A program made the translations under genes and the position numbers. This document shows positions 24,565 through 34,290 of a DNA stretch of 64,000 nucleotides, piece by piece. Position 1 is the stretch's first letter. Each line of letters begins with the position of its first letter. Below the pieces are notes generated by a model. It was not told where the DNA came from, ran no database searches, and saw nothing but the letters and a program-made list of their open reading frames with translations. Origin of the DNA: an uncultured Bacilli bacterium (GTDB lineage: Bacteria; Bacillota_I; Bacilli_A; RF39; UBA660); NCBI GenBank assembly GCA_944332475.1, contig CALVKA010000001.1:434001-498000 (forward strand), in the 5' to 3' direction.

Positions 24565-25638
24565 CTATTTTACTAAATTAAATTGTTCTAAAATGTCATG
24601 TAAGTCTTTACTATTTTCTGGATTTCTTAAATCTTCTTTTATTGTATATATTTTTTGTTTCCAATAGAAATCATTGGAGTTACTTTTTATGCATTCTCTC
24701 ATTATATTAATATTATTATATATTGTATAACCAATACTATTATTTGTATAATCTTTGCCCGTGGAACTGATAAGGAAATTATATTTATTTAAAGGTATCT
24801 TTTTATGAATTGTTCCCATTTGGAAATGAATCATATCTTTATCTTCTTTTTTTCTTCCTCTTCCATAGTGAATTGGATAGTCTATTTTTTTAGGAAGTGC
24901 TTTATGACCTATAATTTCATATTCTCCATATAAAACTACATTATTTAAAATTATTTGCGAGGGAAAGGTTTTTAAGGTTTCTAATTCTGTTATTGGAACG
25001 TTTTTCTTTGGTGTTATAATGTGAAATAATTCTATTATAATCGGTTGTCCCATAAAAATATCCCAATAATCTTCTTTTTGACGCTTTTCTATATCCATAA
25101 TGATTCTTCCATATCCATATAGGCCTTTATCTAGTTTTAATCTAAAATAATCACCCTCTTGATATTTGTATCTTTTTAATTTTTTATTTTTAAAAATTGT
25201 GATTTCTTTTAATTCTTCTTCCGTGGTATTTTTTATCCAATTCTTAATCCAATCTTTAAAATCATCTAAAGTAGAAATCTTTAATCCTGCGATATCTGAT
25301 TCATAATAGGATTGTTCGCATTTTCCACTAGCTAATATTACTTTATTATTCCACCAAAATAAATACACTCCATTTTTTAAATTTCTTACAGAAGATTCTG
25401 TTAGTTTTTTTGCTTTTTGATGTTTTGTTTTTGGTAATATTAATTTATAATCCTCACTTAGATTATATAAAACATCACTTTCATAATAACATTCTTTTTG
25501 TGATTGGATTCTTTTTACCAATTTATTTTCTTCTATATAAATTATATAATCTTTCGCTAATTCTTTTCTTATCCAGTTTTCTTTTACTTCATTTAAACCA
25601 AAGTACTTTCTTTCTTCATTTGATAATTCAAATATCAT
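24565..25638 (-). CDS. Protein with Imm26-like domain
   Basis: 357 residues. The central part, from about 165, has YQEGDYFRLKLDKGLYGYGRII, the G-D-F-x-L-x-x-G-x-Y-x-Y-GR pattern of Imm26 immunity proteins. The N-terminal 160 residues are not recognised, and the C-terminus is Asn/Lys rich. Imm26 proteins neutralise polymorphic toxins. No toxin is encoded next to it, so it may be an orphan immunity gene. The assignment rests on one motif region. Confidence 0.55.
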   Translation of the reverse strand: MIFELSNEERKYFGLNEVKENWIRKELAKDYIIYIEENKLVKRIQSQKECYYESDVLYNLSEDYKLILPKTKHQKAKKLTESSVRNLKNGVYLFWWNNKVILASGKCEQSYYESDIAGLKISTLDDFKDWIKNWIKNTTEEELKEITIFKNKKLKRYKYQEGDYFRLKLDKGLYGYGRIIMDIEKRQKEDYWDIFMGQPIIIELFHIITPKKNVPITELETLKTFPSQIILNNVVLYGEYEIIGHKALPKKIDYPIHYGRGRKKEDKDMIHFQMGTIHKKIPLNKYNFLISSTGKDYTNNSIGYTIYNNINIMRECIKSNSNDFYWKQKIYTIKEDLRNPENSKDLHDILEQFNLVK

Positions 25639-25658
25639 AACTTTTCTCCTATTATTTT

Positions 25659-26090
25659 TTATAATTTTTCCTTTGCTTTGGGATATATTCTTTTAAATTT
25701 TTCTGCGATTTTTTCTTTTCCAATTATTTGTACAAATGTAGAATCATAGGCAATAATTTCTATTTCTGCTAAAGGATGTTGTGGTTTTATTTCTTTTTTC
25801 TCGATATTATCTACTCCTGGTAACTTGTATTTTAAAATTTCTGCTTCCGTATAATTTTTGGGAATTGCAGAAAAAGTGCCCCAGATCCATTGAATTTTTT
25901 TCTTTTCTAATTTATCTAATAACTCATCATTTGATACTATTACATATTCATCATTAAAATAATCTCCAGTACTTGTTTCGATTTCTGTAATTAGCCAATT
26001 ATAATCTAAGTTTCTACCACCTATGGCATTTATTACTTTAAGCATATCTGTATAGTAGATATCTTCTTCTTTTGATATATATCGTTTCAT
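25659..26090 (-). CDS. Small protein of unknown function, possibly immunity-like
   Basis: 143 residues, acidic, with aromatic motifs LDYNWLITEIE and KIQWIWGTFSAIP, and an Asp-Ser segment IIAYDSTFVQII. There is no signal peptide or membrane helix. It reads like small cytosolic immunity or SMI1-type proteins, but I cannot place it in a family. The ATG at 26090 follows AGAGG; the earlier in-frame ATG at 26156 lacks a site. It lies just upstream of the Imm26-like gene. Confidence 0.6.
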   Translation of the reverse strand: MKRYISKEEDIYYTDMLKVINAIGGRNLDYNWLITEIETSTGDYFNDEYVIVSNDELLDKLEKKKIQWIWGTFSAIPKNYTEAEILKYKLPGVDNIEKKEIKPQHPLAEIEIIAYDSTFVQIIGKEKIAEKFKRIYPKAKEKL

Positions 26091-26159
26091 ACTCATACCT
26101 CTTTTTCTTATTATACCTAAAATTTTATTAAAGATAATCTGGATACTTCTACTCATTTT

Positions 26160-26405
26160 TTACTTTTCGTCTATAATTACTGCTTCTTGAATATCATCTT
26201 TTTTCTTTTTGGCTTTTTTCTTCCACTTTTTAAATTGCTTTTTTGTATTTTTAAAAAGAGAGGATTCTTTGATTAGGAAATATACGAAAGCGATTAACCC
26301 TAATACTAATAAAATTGGTAAGGCTATCGTAAAGAAGAACCATAAAAGAAGAAATGTTATGGCTGCTCCTAAAATCATAAAAATAATATTTTTTATTTTA
26401 TCCAT
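26160..26405 (-). CDS. Small membrane protein with Lys-rich tail
   Basis: 81 residues. One long or two close hydrophobic segments (about 7-46), then a strongly basic stretch (KKQFKKWKKKAKKKK) and an acidic end. Start overlaps the ABC-F gene by 8 nt, so the two are coupled. Function unknown. Confidence 0.6.
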   Translation of the reverse strand: MDKIKNIIFMILGAAITFLLLWFFFTIALPILLVLGLIAFVYFLIKESSLFKNTKKQFKKWKKKAKKKKDDIQEAVIIDEK

Positions 26406-28035
26406 TGTTACCTCCTGTTAGATCTGTATTTAAATAATAATAGTAATGAAGAAGTTCTCTTTGGTATTCTACGATTTTTCCTTCTGGCAATACTAACATC
26501 CTGGTTACTCCCACTTGTTCTACAAATGCTGGGTTATGACTAACCATGATTAAAGTGCCGGTATAGTTTTTAAAGTTTTCTCCAATGATAGCTTGTGTTT
26601 CTGGATCAAAGTGATTGGTTGGTTCGTCTAGAATAATAATATTTGTTCTTTGAATTAATATTTTACATAAGGCAACTCTTGCCTTTTCTCCAGGAGATAG
26701 AACACTTACTTTTTTAAACACATCATTGTTTGAAAATAAGAAGTTTCCTAGAAACGTTCTTAATTCTTGATCATTATAGTTTGGATTATCAATGTTTTCT
26801 AAAATTGTTTTGTTTTCATCTAAAATTTCTAATTCTTGTGCATAATAAGCTATACTTGCATGATAGCCATAGGTAATTTCTCCTTGGATGGGAGTTAACT
26901 CTTTCATAATCAGTTTTAGTAGTGTTGATTTTCCTACTCCATTTTCTCCAACAATTAGGAATTTTTCTCCTCTTGCCATTTGGAAAGATAGGTTACGATA
27001 TAAATCCTTTTTATTTGGATAATGAAAAGTTAGATGATTTACTTCTAGTGGGATTTTTCCACTGCGTTCTAATGGATCCACTTTCATAGTCACTGTTTTA
27101 TAGGTTTGTTCTCTGGTTTCTAATTCGCCTAATTTTTTCTCTAGCATTTTTCTTCTAGACTCACCCATTTTCTTTAATTTGTGATTGGTTGCGGATGCTT
27201 GCTCTGCCTTTTTTACAACTTCTTGTAGATGTTTTATTTCACGTTCTTGTTCTTTGATTCTTAATTCTTTTTGTATCATCTCACTCGCATATAACCTTTT
27301 AAATTCAGTATAGTTTCCTTTATAGATTTTTATTTTGTGGGTGACTTTATTAATAAACATCGTTTTTGTAATTACTTCATTTAAGAAATCAATATCATGG
27401 CTAATTACTAGGACCATACCATGATAATTTTTTAAATAATTTGTAATAAAGTCTTTGGCCTTCATGTCTAGATGGTTTGTAGGCTCGTCTAGTAGTAAGA
27501 TATCTGCATTCTCATATAGTAATCTAGCAAAGGCTATTTTTGATTTTTGTCCACCTGATAGGTTTCCTACTTTCATTTCTAGTAAGTCTGATTCTATCTT
27601 CATATTATCGATAATTGATAATAATTCATCTTCTGCGGAATATTGATGAAGACTGTCTAATTCGTTTTGAATGGTTTCTGCCTGATGTAATAATTTTGTT
27701 TGTTCTTTTTCGCTTGCATTTGGTAATTTTTCATAAATGGTGTTTAACTTGTTTTCTAGCTTTTCAATTGGTCTAGCGCTCGATAAATAGTCTAGTACTA
27801 TTGTATCTTGATCTTGAAAACTAATTTCTTGAGGAAGATAGCCTATTTTTTTCTTATTGGTGGTAACTTTTCCTCCATCTAGGCGTTCTTCTTTTAATAT
27901 AATTTTAAATAGTGTTGTCTTTCCAGCTCCATTTACTCCCACAACACCAACTTTATCTTTTTCTTCTATTCGAAAGTTGGCATCATCGTAGATTACTTCA
28001 CTGCCGAAAGACAAAAACATGTCTTCACCTTTCAT
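26398..28035 (-). CDS. ABC-F family ATPase
   Basis: 545 residues with two ABC cassettes and no membrane segment. Walker A motifs are GVNGAGKTT and GENGVGKST; signatures are LSGGQKSK and LSPGEKAR, the second a variant of LSGGQ. The linker between cassettes (about 240-320) is helical and charged, as for ribosome-binding ABC-F proteins that act at the E site as translation factors or antibiotic-resistance factors. The N-terminus is short because translation starts behind AGAAGGAGG at 28035; the first strand of the fold is trimmed. The subfamily cannot be decided. Confidence 0.88.
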   Translation of the reverse strand: MKGEDMFLSFGSEVIYDDANFRIEEKDKVGVVGVNGAGKTTLFKIILKEERLDGGKVTTNKKKIGYLPQEISFQDQDTIVLDYLSSARPIEKLENKLNTIYEKLPNASEKEQTKLLHQAETIQNELDSLHQYSAEDELLSIIDNMKIESDLLEMKVGNLSGGQKSKIAFARLLYENADILLLDEPTNHLDMKAKDFITNYLKNYHGMVLVISHDIDFLNEVITKTMFINKVTHKIKIYKGNYTEFKRLYASEMIQKELRIKEQEREIKHLQEVVKKAEQASATNHKLKKMGESRRKMLEKKLGELETREQTYKTVTMKVDPLERSGKIPLEVNHLTFHYPNKKDLYRNLSFQMARGEKFLIVGENGVGKSTLLKLIMKELTPIQGEITYGYHASIAYYAQELEILDENKTILENIDNPNYNDQELRTFLGNFLFSNNDVFKKVSVLSPGEKARVALCKILIQRTNIIILDEPTNHFDPETQAIIGENFKNYTGTLIMVSHNPAFVEQVGVTRMLVLPEGKIVEYQRELLHYYYYLNTDLTGGNNG

Positions 28036-28047
28036 AAGTACCTCCTT

Positions 28048-28677
28048 CTAGATGGATTTTTTATCTTGATAAGATGCATATTGGTTAATAAATTGAATTA
28101 AGGAGTTGCATATTTTTTCCATGTTATCGATATTTTCTATATCTCTATATTTTCCGTTAATTTCTATTTGAATAATATCAATATCTGTCATACCATAAAT
28201 ATATTTTGTAATTCCTCCGCCTTTAAAAGGATGATTCATCTTAATATTTATAACACCATTTTCTCTAAATGCTTCTTTTAGTTCCATAATTGTAGAAAAG
28301 TCTGCTGATAAATTATTTAGGGTCCCCAGTTCTACATCAAAATCTCTTTCTCTGCTTGCACCGTGAAGATCGATTACTAGTTTTATATTGTTCTTTTTTA
28401 TTTTTTCTTCCAGTAATATTTTAAAAGCATCTATTTCTTCCCAATTGGAATCTATTAAAGTATCTTTTTCTTTTATTAAATAACTACAGTTCATTTTTTC
28501 ACTTACATATTTAGCAATTGCTCTTGTAAATGGCTCTCTTACTTTAACGCTTCCATCTAAACGTTCTTGTTTCATAGTATGAGGAGCCGTTAAAATGATG
28601 GGAATTGTTCCTTCTTTTGTTATATAAGTTTGTGTGCTTGGTTTTTCTAATTGTACCATTTTTTGTTTGAATGTCAT
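28048..28677 (-). CDS. N-formylglutamate amidohydrolase-like protein
   Basis: 209 residues with PIILTAPHTMKQ near the N-terminus and VIDLHGASRERDFDVELGT in the middle. These are the His- and Asp-His-containing zinc motifs of N-formylglutamate amidohydrolases and related zinc carboxypeptidases. The true substrate may differ, since no histidine-degradation gene is nearby. Stop of the upstream DUF1810 gene overlaps its start by 4 nt. Confidence 0.7.
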   Translation of the reverse strand: MTFKQKMVQLEKPSTQTYITKEGTIPIILTAPHTMKQERLDGSVKVREPFTRAIAKYVSEKMNCSYLIKEKDTLIDSNWEEIDAFKILLEEKIKKNNIKLVIDLHGASRERDFDVELGTLNNLSADFSTIMELKEAFRENGVINIKMNHPFKGGGITKYIYGMTDIDIIQIEINGKYRDIENIDNMEKICNSLIQFINQYASYQDKKSI

Positions 28678-29123
28678 ATTCCTCTTCCTTTTTCCTTCTG
28701 ATATGATTTCGTATTTAATTTTTCTATTGTATTTTCATCTAAAGTGCCATCATAATATTTATCTAATACTTGTTTAAATACTTCTTCCTCTGGATTAGTT
28801 ATATGAAATAAGGTCATAGATGATTGTACTTTTATAGCGTCTAGTGTTCCAAATATTTCAAAGGAATTTTTTCCTTCTACTTCTAATAGAGCACTTGAAA
28901 TTTCTAATAGTCTTTGTTTTAATATGGGTTGTTGTAGGTAGGCTTTTGCTTCTTCTATATCTTCTATTCCATAATAATGGGATGCATAGCTTTGCCCTAA
29001 TCCTTCTATTTGAGGAAAGATATACCAAATCCAATGACTTGTCTTTCTTCCACTTTTTACTTCTTGTAGAGCCTGTTGATACGTAGTTTCTTGGGCCTCT
29101 AAAAATCTATTGATATCTTTCAT
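28674..29123 (-). CDS. DUF1810 family protein
   Basis: 149 residues starting with RFLEAQ and containing GRKTSHWIWYIFPQIEGLG, the signature of DUF1810. Biochemical function is not established. It overlaps the neighbouring tag gene (17 nt) and the downstream hydrolase gene (4 nt). Confidence 0.85.
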   Translation of the reverse strand: MKDINRFLEAQETTYQQALQEVKSGRKTSHWIWYIFPQIEGLGQSYASHYYGIEDIEEAKAYLQQPILKQRLLEISSALLEVEGKNSFEIFGTLDAIKVQSSMTLFHITNPEEEVFKQVLDKYYDGTLDENTIEKLNTKSYQKEKGRGI

Positions 29124-29664
29124 TTTTCCCTCCTAAAAAACAGTCTTTTTCATGGGAGTTAATCATACCTATTGCTTGTAAGTAGGAATAAATAATTGTT
29201 GAACCTACAAAACTCATTCCTCTTTTTTTTAAATCTTTTGAAATAGTGTCTGATAATGGTGATGTTGTTTTGTTTGTTTCATAGATTATTTTATTATCTG
29301 TAAAGTGCCACAAATAATTAGAAAATGACTGATACTCTTTTTGAATTTCTATAAATACTTGGGCATTTTTTATGGTTGCTAAAATCTTTCTTCTATTTCT
29401 TATGATTCCTTTATTCTGCATTAACTCTTCTACTTTGGATTCTGTATAGTTACTTATTTTTTTATAGTCGTAGTTATCGAAGGATTTTTGAAATGACTCT
29501 CTTTTATTTAAAATGCATTCCCAGGAAAGTCCTGCTTGAAAAGATTCTAGTAATAACATTTCAAATAGTTTATGATCATCTCGTACTGGTCTTCCCCATT
29601 CTTCATCATGATATTTTACATATATTGGATTGTTTAAGTTTAGCCAGGAACATCTTTTCATCAT
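29107..29664 (-). CDS. tag: DNA-3-methyladenine glycosylase I
   Basis: 185 residues with N-terminal RCSW and YHDEEWG, then LLLESFQAGLSWECIL and the end HEKDCF. The conserved Cys/His residues of the Tag zinc snap are present at both ends, and the catalytic-pocket Glu lies in LESFQAGLSW. It removes 3-methyladenine from alkylated DNA. With ogt it forms the alkylation-repair content of the window. Overlaps the GNAT gene by 4 nt. Confidence 0.93.
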   Translation of the reverse strand: MMKRCSWLNLNNPIYVKYHDEEWGRPVRDDHKLFEMLLLESFQAGLSWECILNKRESFQKSFDNYDYKKISNYTESKVEELMQNKGIIRNRRKILATIKNAQVFIEIQKEYQSFSNYLWHFTDNKIIYETNKTTSPLSDTISKDLKKRGMSFVGSTIIYSYLQAIGMINSHEKDCFLGGKNERYQ

Positions 29665-30143
29665 TCTACCTCTTTATATAATAAGTCTCCATAGCCACCT
29701 TCATTTTTTTCAACTTTTTGTTGGTAAGTGTAGCCTATTTTTTTATAAAATTCAGGGGCTTGGTCTGTCCATAAATAAACTTTATGATAACCTAACTCTT
29801 TGGCTTTGTTGGCTATTTCTTGTAGCATCTGGGTGCCATAACCTTTTCTACGATATTCATCAAAGATCATAACACTAGAAATCCATGGATAGATTTCTGG
29901 ATATTTTTTTAGATTGTGTTCTTGTAGGGTACAAAAGCCTACTAGTGTATCTTTGTCGTAGCAAGCATATCCAATTGGTAGCCCTTCTTCTTTTGTAAAT
30001 TGATTTTTAAATTTGTCTACTGTTTCATTCCAATCTAATGTTGGATTAAATTGTTTCCAATGCGTGTAATGCTTATTAATAATTCTTTCTAGTTCTTCTT
30101 TTGTAATATCCTTAAACTTTACTAATTTTACCATATTATTCAC
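29661..30143 (-). CDS. GNAT family N-acetyltransferase
   Basis: 160 residues with the acetyl-CoA loop EYRRKGYGTQML (Q/RxxGxG/A) and preceding strand WISSVMIFDE. A C-terminal strand YLWTDQAPEFYKKIGY is typical of GNAT enzymes. Substrate unknown. Overlaps the DUF1653 gene by 8 nt. Confidence 0.88.
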   Translation of the reverse strand: MNNMVKLVKFKDITKEELERIINKHYTHWKQFNPTLDWNETVDKFKNQFTKEEGLPIGYACYDKDTLVGFCTLQEHNLKKYPEIYPWISSVMIFDEYRRKGYGTQMLQEIANKAKELGYHKVYLWTDQAPEFYKKIGYTYQQKVEKNEGGYGDLLYKEVE

Positions 30144-30396
30144 CTTTAAACTTATCTATAACACTTTCTATTTCTTGTAATTCAAAACGATACTTTTGCT
30201 TTACTTTTGGATATTTATTATGATCTACTTCTCCTAGAAAATCTTTTAATGGTCTTACCCAGCAACTTCCATCTTCATATAATTTTCTATATACTACCAT
30301 ATCCTCTAATGTTTCACTGTTTTTGGCTATATCTTCTACTAGATAATAGTTTCCTTTAAAATGTCTATAAATTCCATGTATTTTTATTTCTCTCAT
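30136..30396 (-). CDS. DUF1653 family protein
   Basis: 86 residues: IHGIYRHFKGNYYLVEDIA, MVVYRKLYEDGSCWVRP and FLGEVD match DUF1653, a small beta-rich domain of unknown role. The ATG at 30396 follows AAGGAG; the longer in-frame start at 30432 would overlap the Fic-like gene. Confidence 0.85.
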   Translation of the reverse strand: MREIKIHGIYRHFKGNYYLVEDIAKNSETLEDMVVYRKLYEDGSCWVRPLKDFLGEVDHNKYPKVKQKYRFELQEIESVIDKFKGE

Positions 30397-30406
30397 TTCC
30401 TTCTCC

Positions 30407-31831
30407 TTAGTGTTTATAGTATCTTTTTCCAATGGTACTTTTGTTAAAAGTGGTTGGAGCGATGACTACTGGCATATTAAATGTATCCTCTTTCCAACTT
30501 CTTGATAATTCTTGTTCTTGGTCTAGTAGGGATTGTTTGGCTAGTACAAAATCAGCTGCATGACTTTCTGCAAAATCATACCATAAACTGTAATCATTCT
30601 GGGTTAAGTCCATAATTGGTGGCAATAGACCTCTTGATAACACCATTTTATTAAATAGACATTTCGCTGTTCTTTTGTTTCCTTGTCTTAATATTTGAGC
30701 CATCATCAGTTCTCCTGCTATTTCAATACACCCTTCTAAAAATTCATAATCGCTCGCGGTTTGATATAGATGATCATACTTGTTTTGAAGCTGTTGTAGA
30801 AAGATAGGTACTTCTTTTTTTGGTATTGGATAAATGGTATGATATGGGGCTAGATCAATCCTTTGAGATTCTGTTGCGGTAGCTGGGACTATTCTGTTTT
30901 CTCTTTGTGTTTCTACGATTGTTTTCTTAATGTTTATTGGTTCTTTTCCTTCTAAAAGGGAACAGAGTACTCCATTTACTAGTGGAGTAATTATCTCTTG
31001 TTTTTGTCTGTTGTTCTTCCAAATAATTCTTTTAGAGATTTCAGACATTGTTAAATTGTCATTTAAATCTTCTTCTACTTGTTCCATAGCTGGTTTTAAA
31101 AAACTTCTACTATTTTTTATTACTAATTTTGGAATATCTAGTTGACTTATTATCATCCTTCTAACATAGGCTTCTTCTTTTGTTTGAGGTGGCATTGTAA
31201 ATAGTGTTTCGATATCATGGCCTCTTAAATAGGCAACTGTTTTCGCTGCCTGTTCTTGCATTGATAATGGATTGGGAATTGGTTCTATATAATCGGGATA
31301 AATCTTCTTTAAATGTGGGAAAAAAGCTTTTATAATTTCATCGACGTTATGAGGAAATTTTATGTTTTTGTCATAGTTTAATTTTTTTACTTCTTTTAGA
31401 ACCTTTTCTTTTTCTTCCCAGGAATAGTCCGTCATTAACATCTTTTGATAAGCATGCCATAAGGTATGTAATTCCTGTTCTGTTGGTGGCGTTTGATTCA
31501 TGTGAAACAGTGAATATTGTTCTACCATATATTGAATATGATCTTTTATCTTTTGGGCTTGTTGATACACTTCATAATTTTCTTTTGTAATTGGATGCAT
31601 TGGCATATGATATGTTTGCCTATATAGTCTTTCTTTATGCCAATTCATTATCGTTCTAATAGAATAGTGGATAGGTTCTTCAAACAATTTATCATAACTT
31701 CCTCTTTTTACATCTTTTAAGAAGTTTTTCAATTCTTCTAATGTACATCCATTAATATCTTTAGAATAAATATTCCAAGTGGAAATTTCTCTTTTTATTT
31801 CCGATAAAAATTTTTCTTTTTCTTTACGCAT
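30407..31831 (-). CDS. Fic-like domain protein lacking the catalytic histidine
   Basis: 474 residues. The C-terminal part reads QILRQGNKRTAKCLFNKMVL at 379-398 and continues GLLPPI, which aligns with the Fic motif HPFxxGNGRTxR but with Gln in place of His and Lys in place of the second Gly. The Gly-Asn and Arg are kept, so nucleotide binding may remain while AMP transfer should not. The N-terminal 300 residues are charged, helical and unrecognised. The gene heads a run of tightly packed genes (DUF1653, GNAT, tag, DUF1810). The Fic relationship is my reading of the motif. Confidence 0.55.
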   Translation of the reverse strand: MRKEKEKFLSEIKREISTWNIYSKDINGCTLEELKNFLKDVKRGSYDKLFEEPIHYSIRTIMNWHKERLYRQTYHMPMHPITKENYEVYQQAQKIKDHIQYMVEQYSLFHMNQTPPTEQELHTLWHAYQKMLMTDYSWEEKEKVLKEVKKLNYDKNIKFPHNVDEIIKAFFPHLKKIYPDYIEPIPNPLSMQEQAAKTVAYLRGHDIETLFTMPPQTKEEAYVRRMIISQLDIPKLVIKNSRSFLKPAMEQVEEDLNDNLTMSEISKRIIWKNNRQKQEIITPLVNGVLCSLLEGKEPINIKKTIVETQRENRIVPATATESQRIDLAPYHTIYPIPKKEVPIFLQQLQNKYDHLYQTASDYEFLEGCIEIAGELMMAQILRQGNKRTAKCLFNKMVLSRGLLPPIMDLTQNDYSLWYDFAESHAADFVLAKQSLLDQEQELSRSWKEDTFNMPVVIAPTTFNKSTIGKRYYKH

Positions 31832-31871
31832 GTTTCAACTTCCTTTTATTTATTATATTATACCAAATAAA

Positions 31872-33080
<1,209 letters not shown>

Positions 33081-33593
33081 TTATCTTGCTTTTGCCACTT
33101 CTTGTTCTTTAGACGTTGTAGAAGTTTTTCTTAGACCAATAATTTCTCCAACAACTGTATTTCCGTTAGGAGCTTTATAACTGATTGTATCACCAGCTTT
33201 ATGTTGGTAAAGTGCTTGTCCAAGACTACTATCTAGTGTGTAGTAGCGAAGTGGTTTTTCCACCCCTGTTCTTTCAGCAATCAAAACTCCTGTTAACATT
33301 TTTTCTTTGCCATTTCTGGTTGTTACTAACAAATCAAATTCTGTTCCGATATCTACTTGTTCATCTGTCGTTTCTAATTGTAGTTGAGCAGTTTGCAAAT
33401 AATAGGTTAATGCTGCGATATCCTTATTGTTTCTAGCAATTGTTTCTTGTATTTCTGTCTCTATATCATTTGTTCCATTTGGAAAACAGAATCCGACTTG
33501 ACTACTTCTTCCTTGAATAAAATCTGCGGTTTCTTGCTGTAATCTATTTATTCTTTCCTTTATTGTTTCTACTTGTTCACCAATTAAAATCAT
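33081..33593 (-). CDS. GreA/GreB-like factor, copy B
   Basis: 170 residues. An N-terminal coiled coil (about 1-78) is followed by the Gre C-terminal FKBP-like domain (DIGTEFDLLVTTRNGKEK ... SLGQALYQHKAGDTISYKAPNG). The coiled-coil tip reads NGTNDIETEI instead of the GDLSENAEY of GreA, so the two acidic residues that chelate Mg2+ in the RNA polymerase channel are rearranged. It may be a Gre-type or Gfh-type regulator. It follows copy A by 31 nt and ends in a strong terminator. Confidence 0.8.
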   Translation of the reverse strand: MILIGEQVETIKERINRLQQETADFIQGRSSQVGFCFPNGTNDIETEIQETIARNNKDIAALTYYLQTAQLQLETTDEQVDIGTEFDLLVTTRNGKEKMLTGVLIAERTGVEKPLRYYTLDSSLGQALYQHKAGDTISYKAPNGNTVVGEIIGLRKTSTTSKEQEVAKAR

Positions 33594-33624
33594 AATGATA
33601 ATCCCCCTTTTTTATTTATAATTT

Positions 33625-34125
33625 TTATTTTATATGTCCTTTACTACTAATATTTTCTTTTCTTATTGCAGTAACAGTTCCAAACATTGTTTTACCATTC
33701 GGTATGGTATAAGAAAATTCTTCTCCTGCTTGTAGGCCTAGAATTGCTTTCCCTAAATCAGTTTCTAAGGTTAGATATTGTGACATATCCTCTAGTGTTA
33801 CTTTTGTTTCAATTAACGTTCTAGTTTCTTCTTTTACCCTTCCTCTAGGTGTTGTTAAAAGCATATCAAATTTTGTTCCAATACCGATTTTTCCATCCGT
33901 TCTAGGTTCTACTACTTCGGCGTTATCTAAAATTCTTTGTATCTTATTCATTCTTACATTTAATGTAGCAATACTATCAATTAACTCACGATCGTTATCT
34001 CCAGTTTGATTTTCGTGACAGATTGCATAAGTATTACTTTTCGAATCAATTAATTCTTGCTTTCTCTGCCTTAGCTTCGAAAGTTCAGCTTTCAATATTT
34101 CAACTTGTTGTGGTATTAATTTCAT
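33625..34125 (-). CDS. GreA/GreB-like factor, copy A
   Basis: 166 residues with the same layout as copy B: coiled coil, then IGIGTKFDMLLTTPRGRVKE and DLGKAILGLQAGEEFSYTIPNGK. The tip reads QTGDNDREL, nearer to GreA's GDLSEN but still lacking the Tyr. The two copies are only distantly similar, which suggests an old duplication with different roles. Has its own sigma-A promoter. Confidence 0.82.
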   Translation of the reverse strand: MKLIPQQVEILKAELSKLRQRKQELIDSKSNTYAICHENQTGDNDRELIDSIATLNVRMNKIQRILDNAEVVEPRTDGKIGIGTKFDMLLTTPRGRVKEETRTLIETKVTLEDMSQYLTLETDLGKAILGLQAGEEFSYTIPNGKTMFGTVTAIRKENISSKGHIK

Positions 34126-34164
34126 TTTTTTCCTCTTTTCTGTTCCCTTTTATAAAGTGTTCCT

Positions 34165-34193
34165 ATTATACCACAAATTGTATCATTAAGCAA
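34165..34193 (-). promoter_or_regulatory. Sigma-A promoter of the Gre-like pair
   Basis: TTGCTT, 17-base spacer, TATAAT on the minus strand, about 40 nt upstream of the copy A start; the -10 is extended by TGTGG. Confidence 0.7.
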
Positions 34194-34260
34194 GTAAAGA
34201 TTTATTTTATATAAACTTGTTATAAAAAATGATTTCTGTACCAATGATTTTTTTACATTG

Positions 34261-34290
34261 AAAAAGTGCTACTGTATTGTAACACTTTTT
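34261..34290 (-). terminator. Terminator of the 34.3-kb membrane-anchored protein gene
   Basis: AAAAAGTG and CACTTTTT close a hairpin with an internal partly paired loop, spanning the stop codon. Confidence 0.5.
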
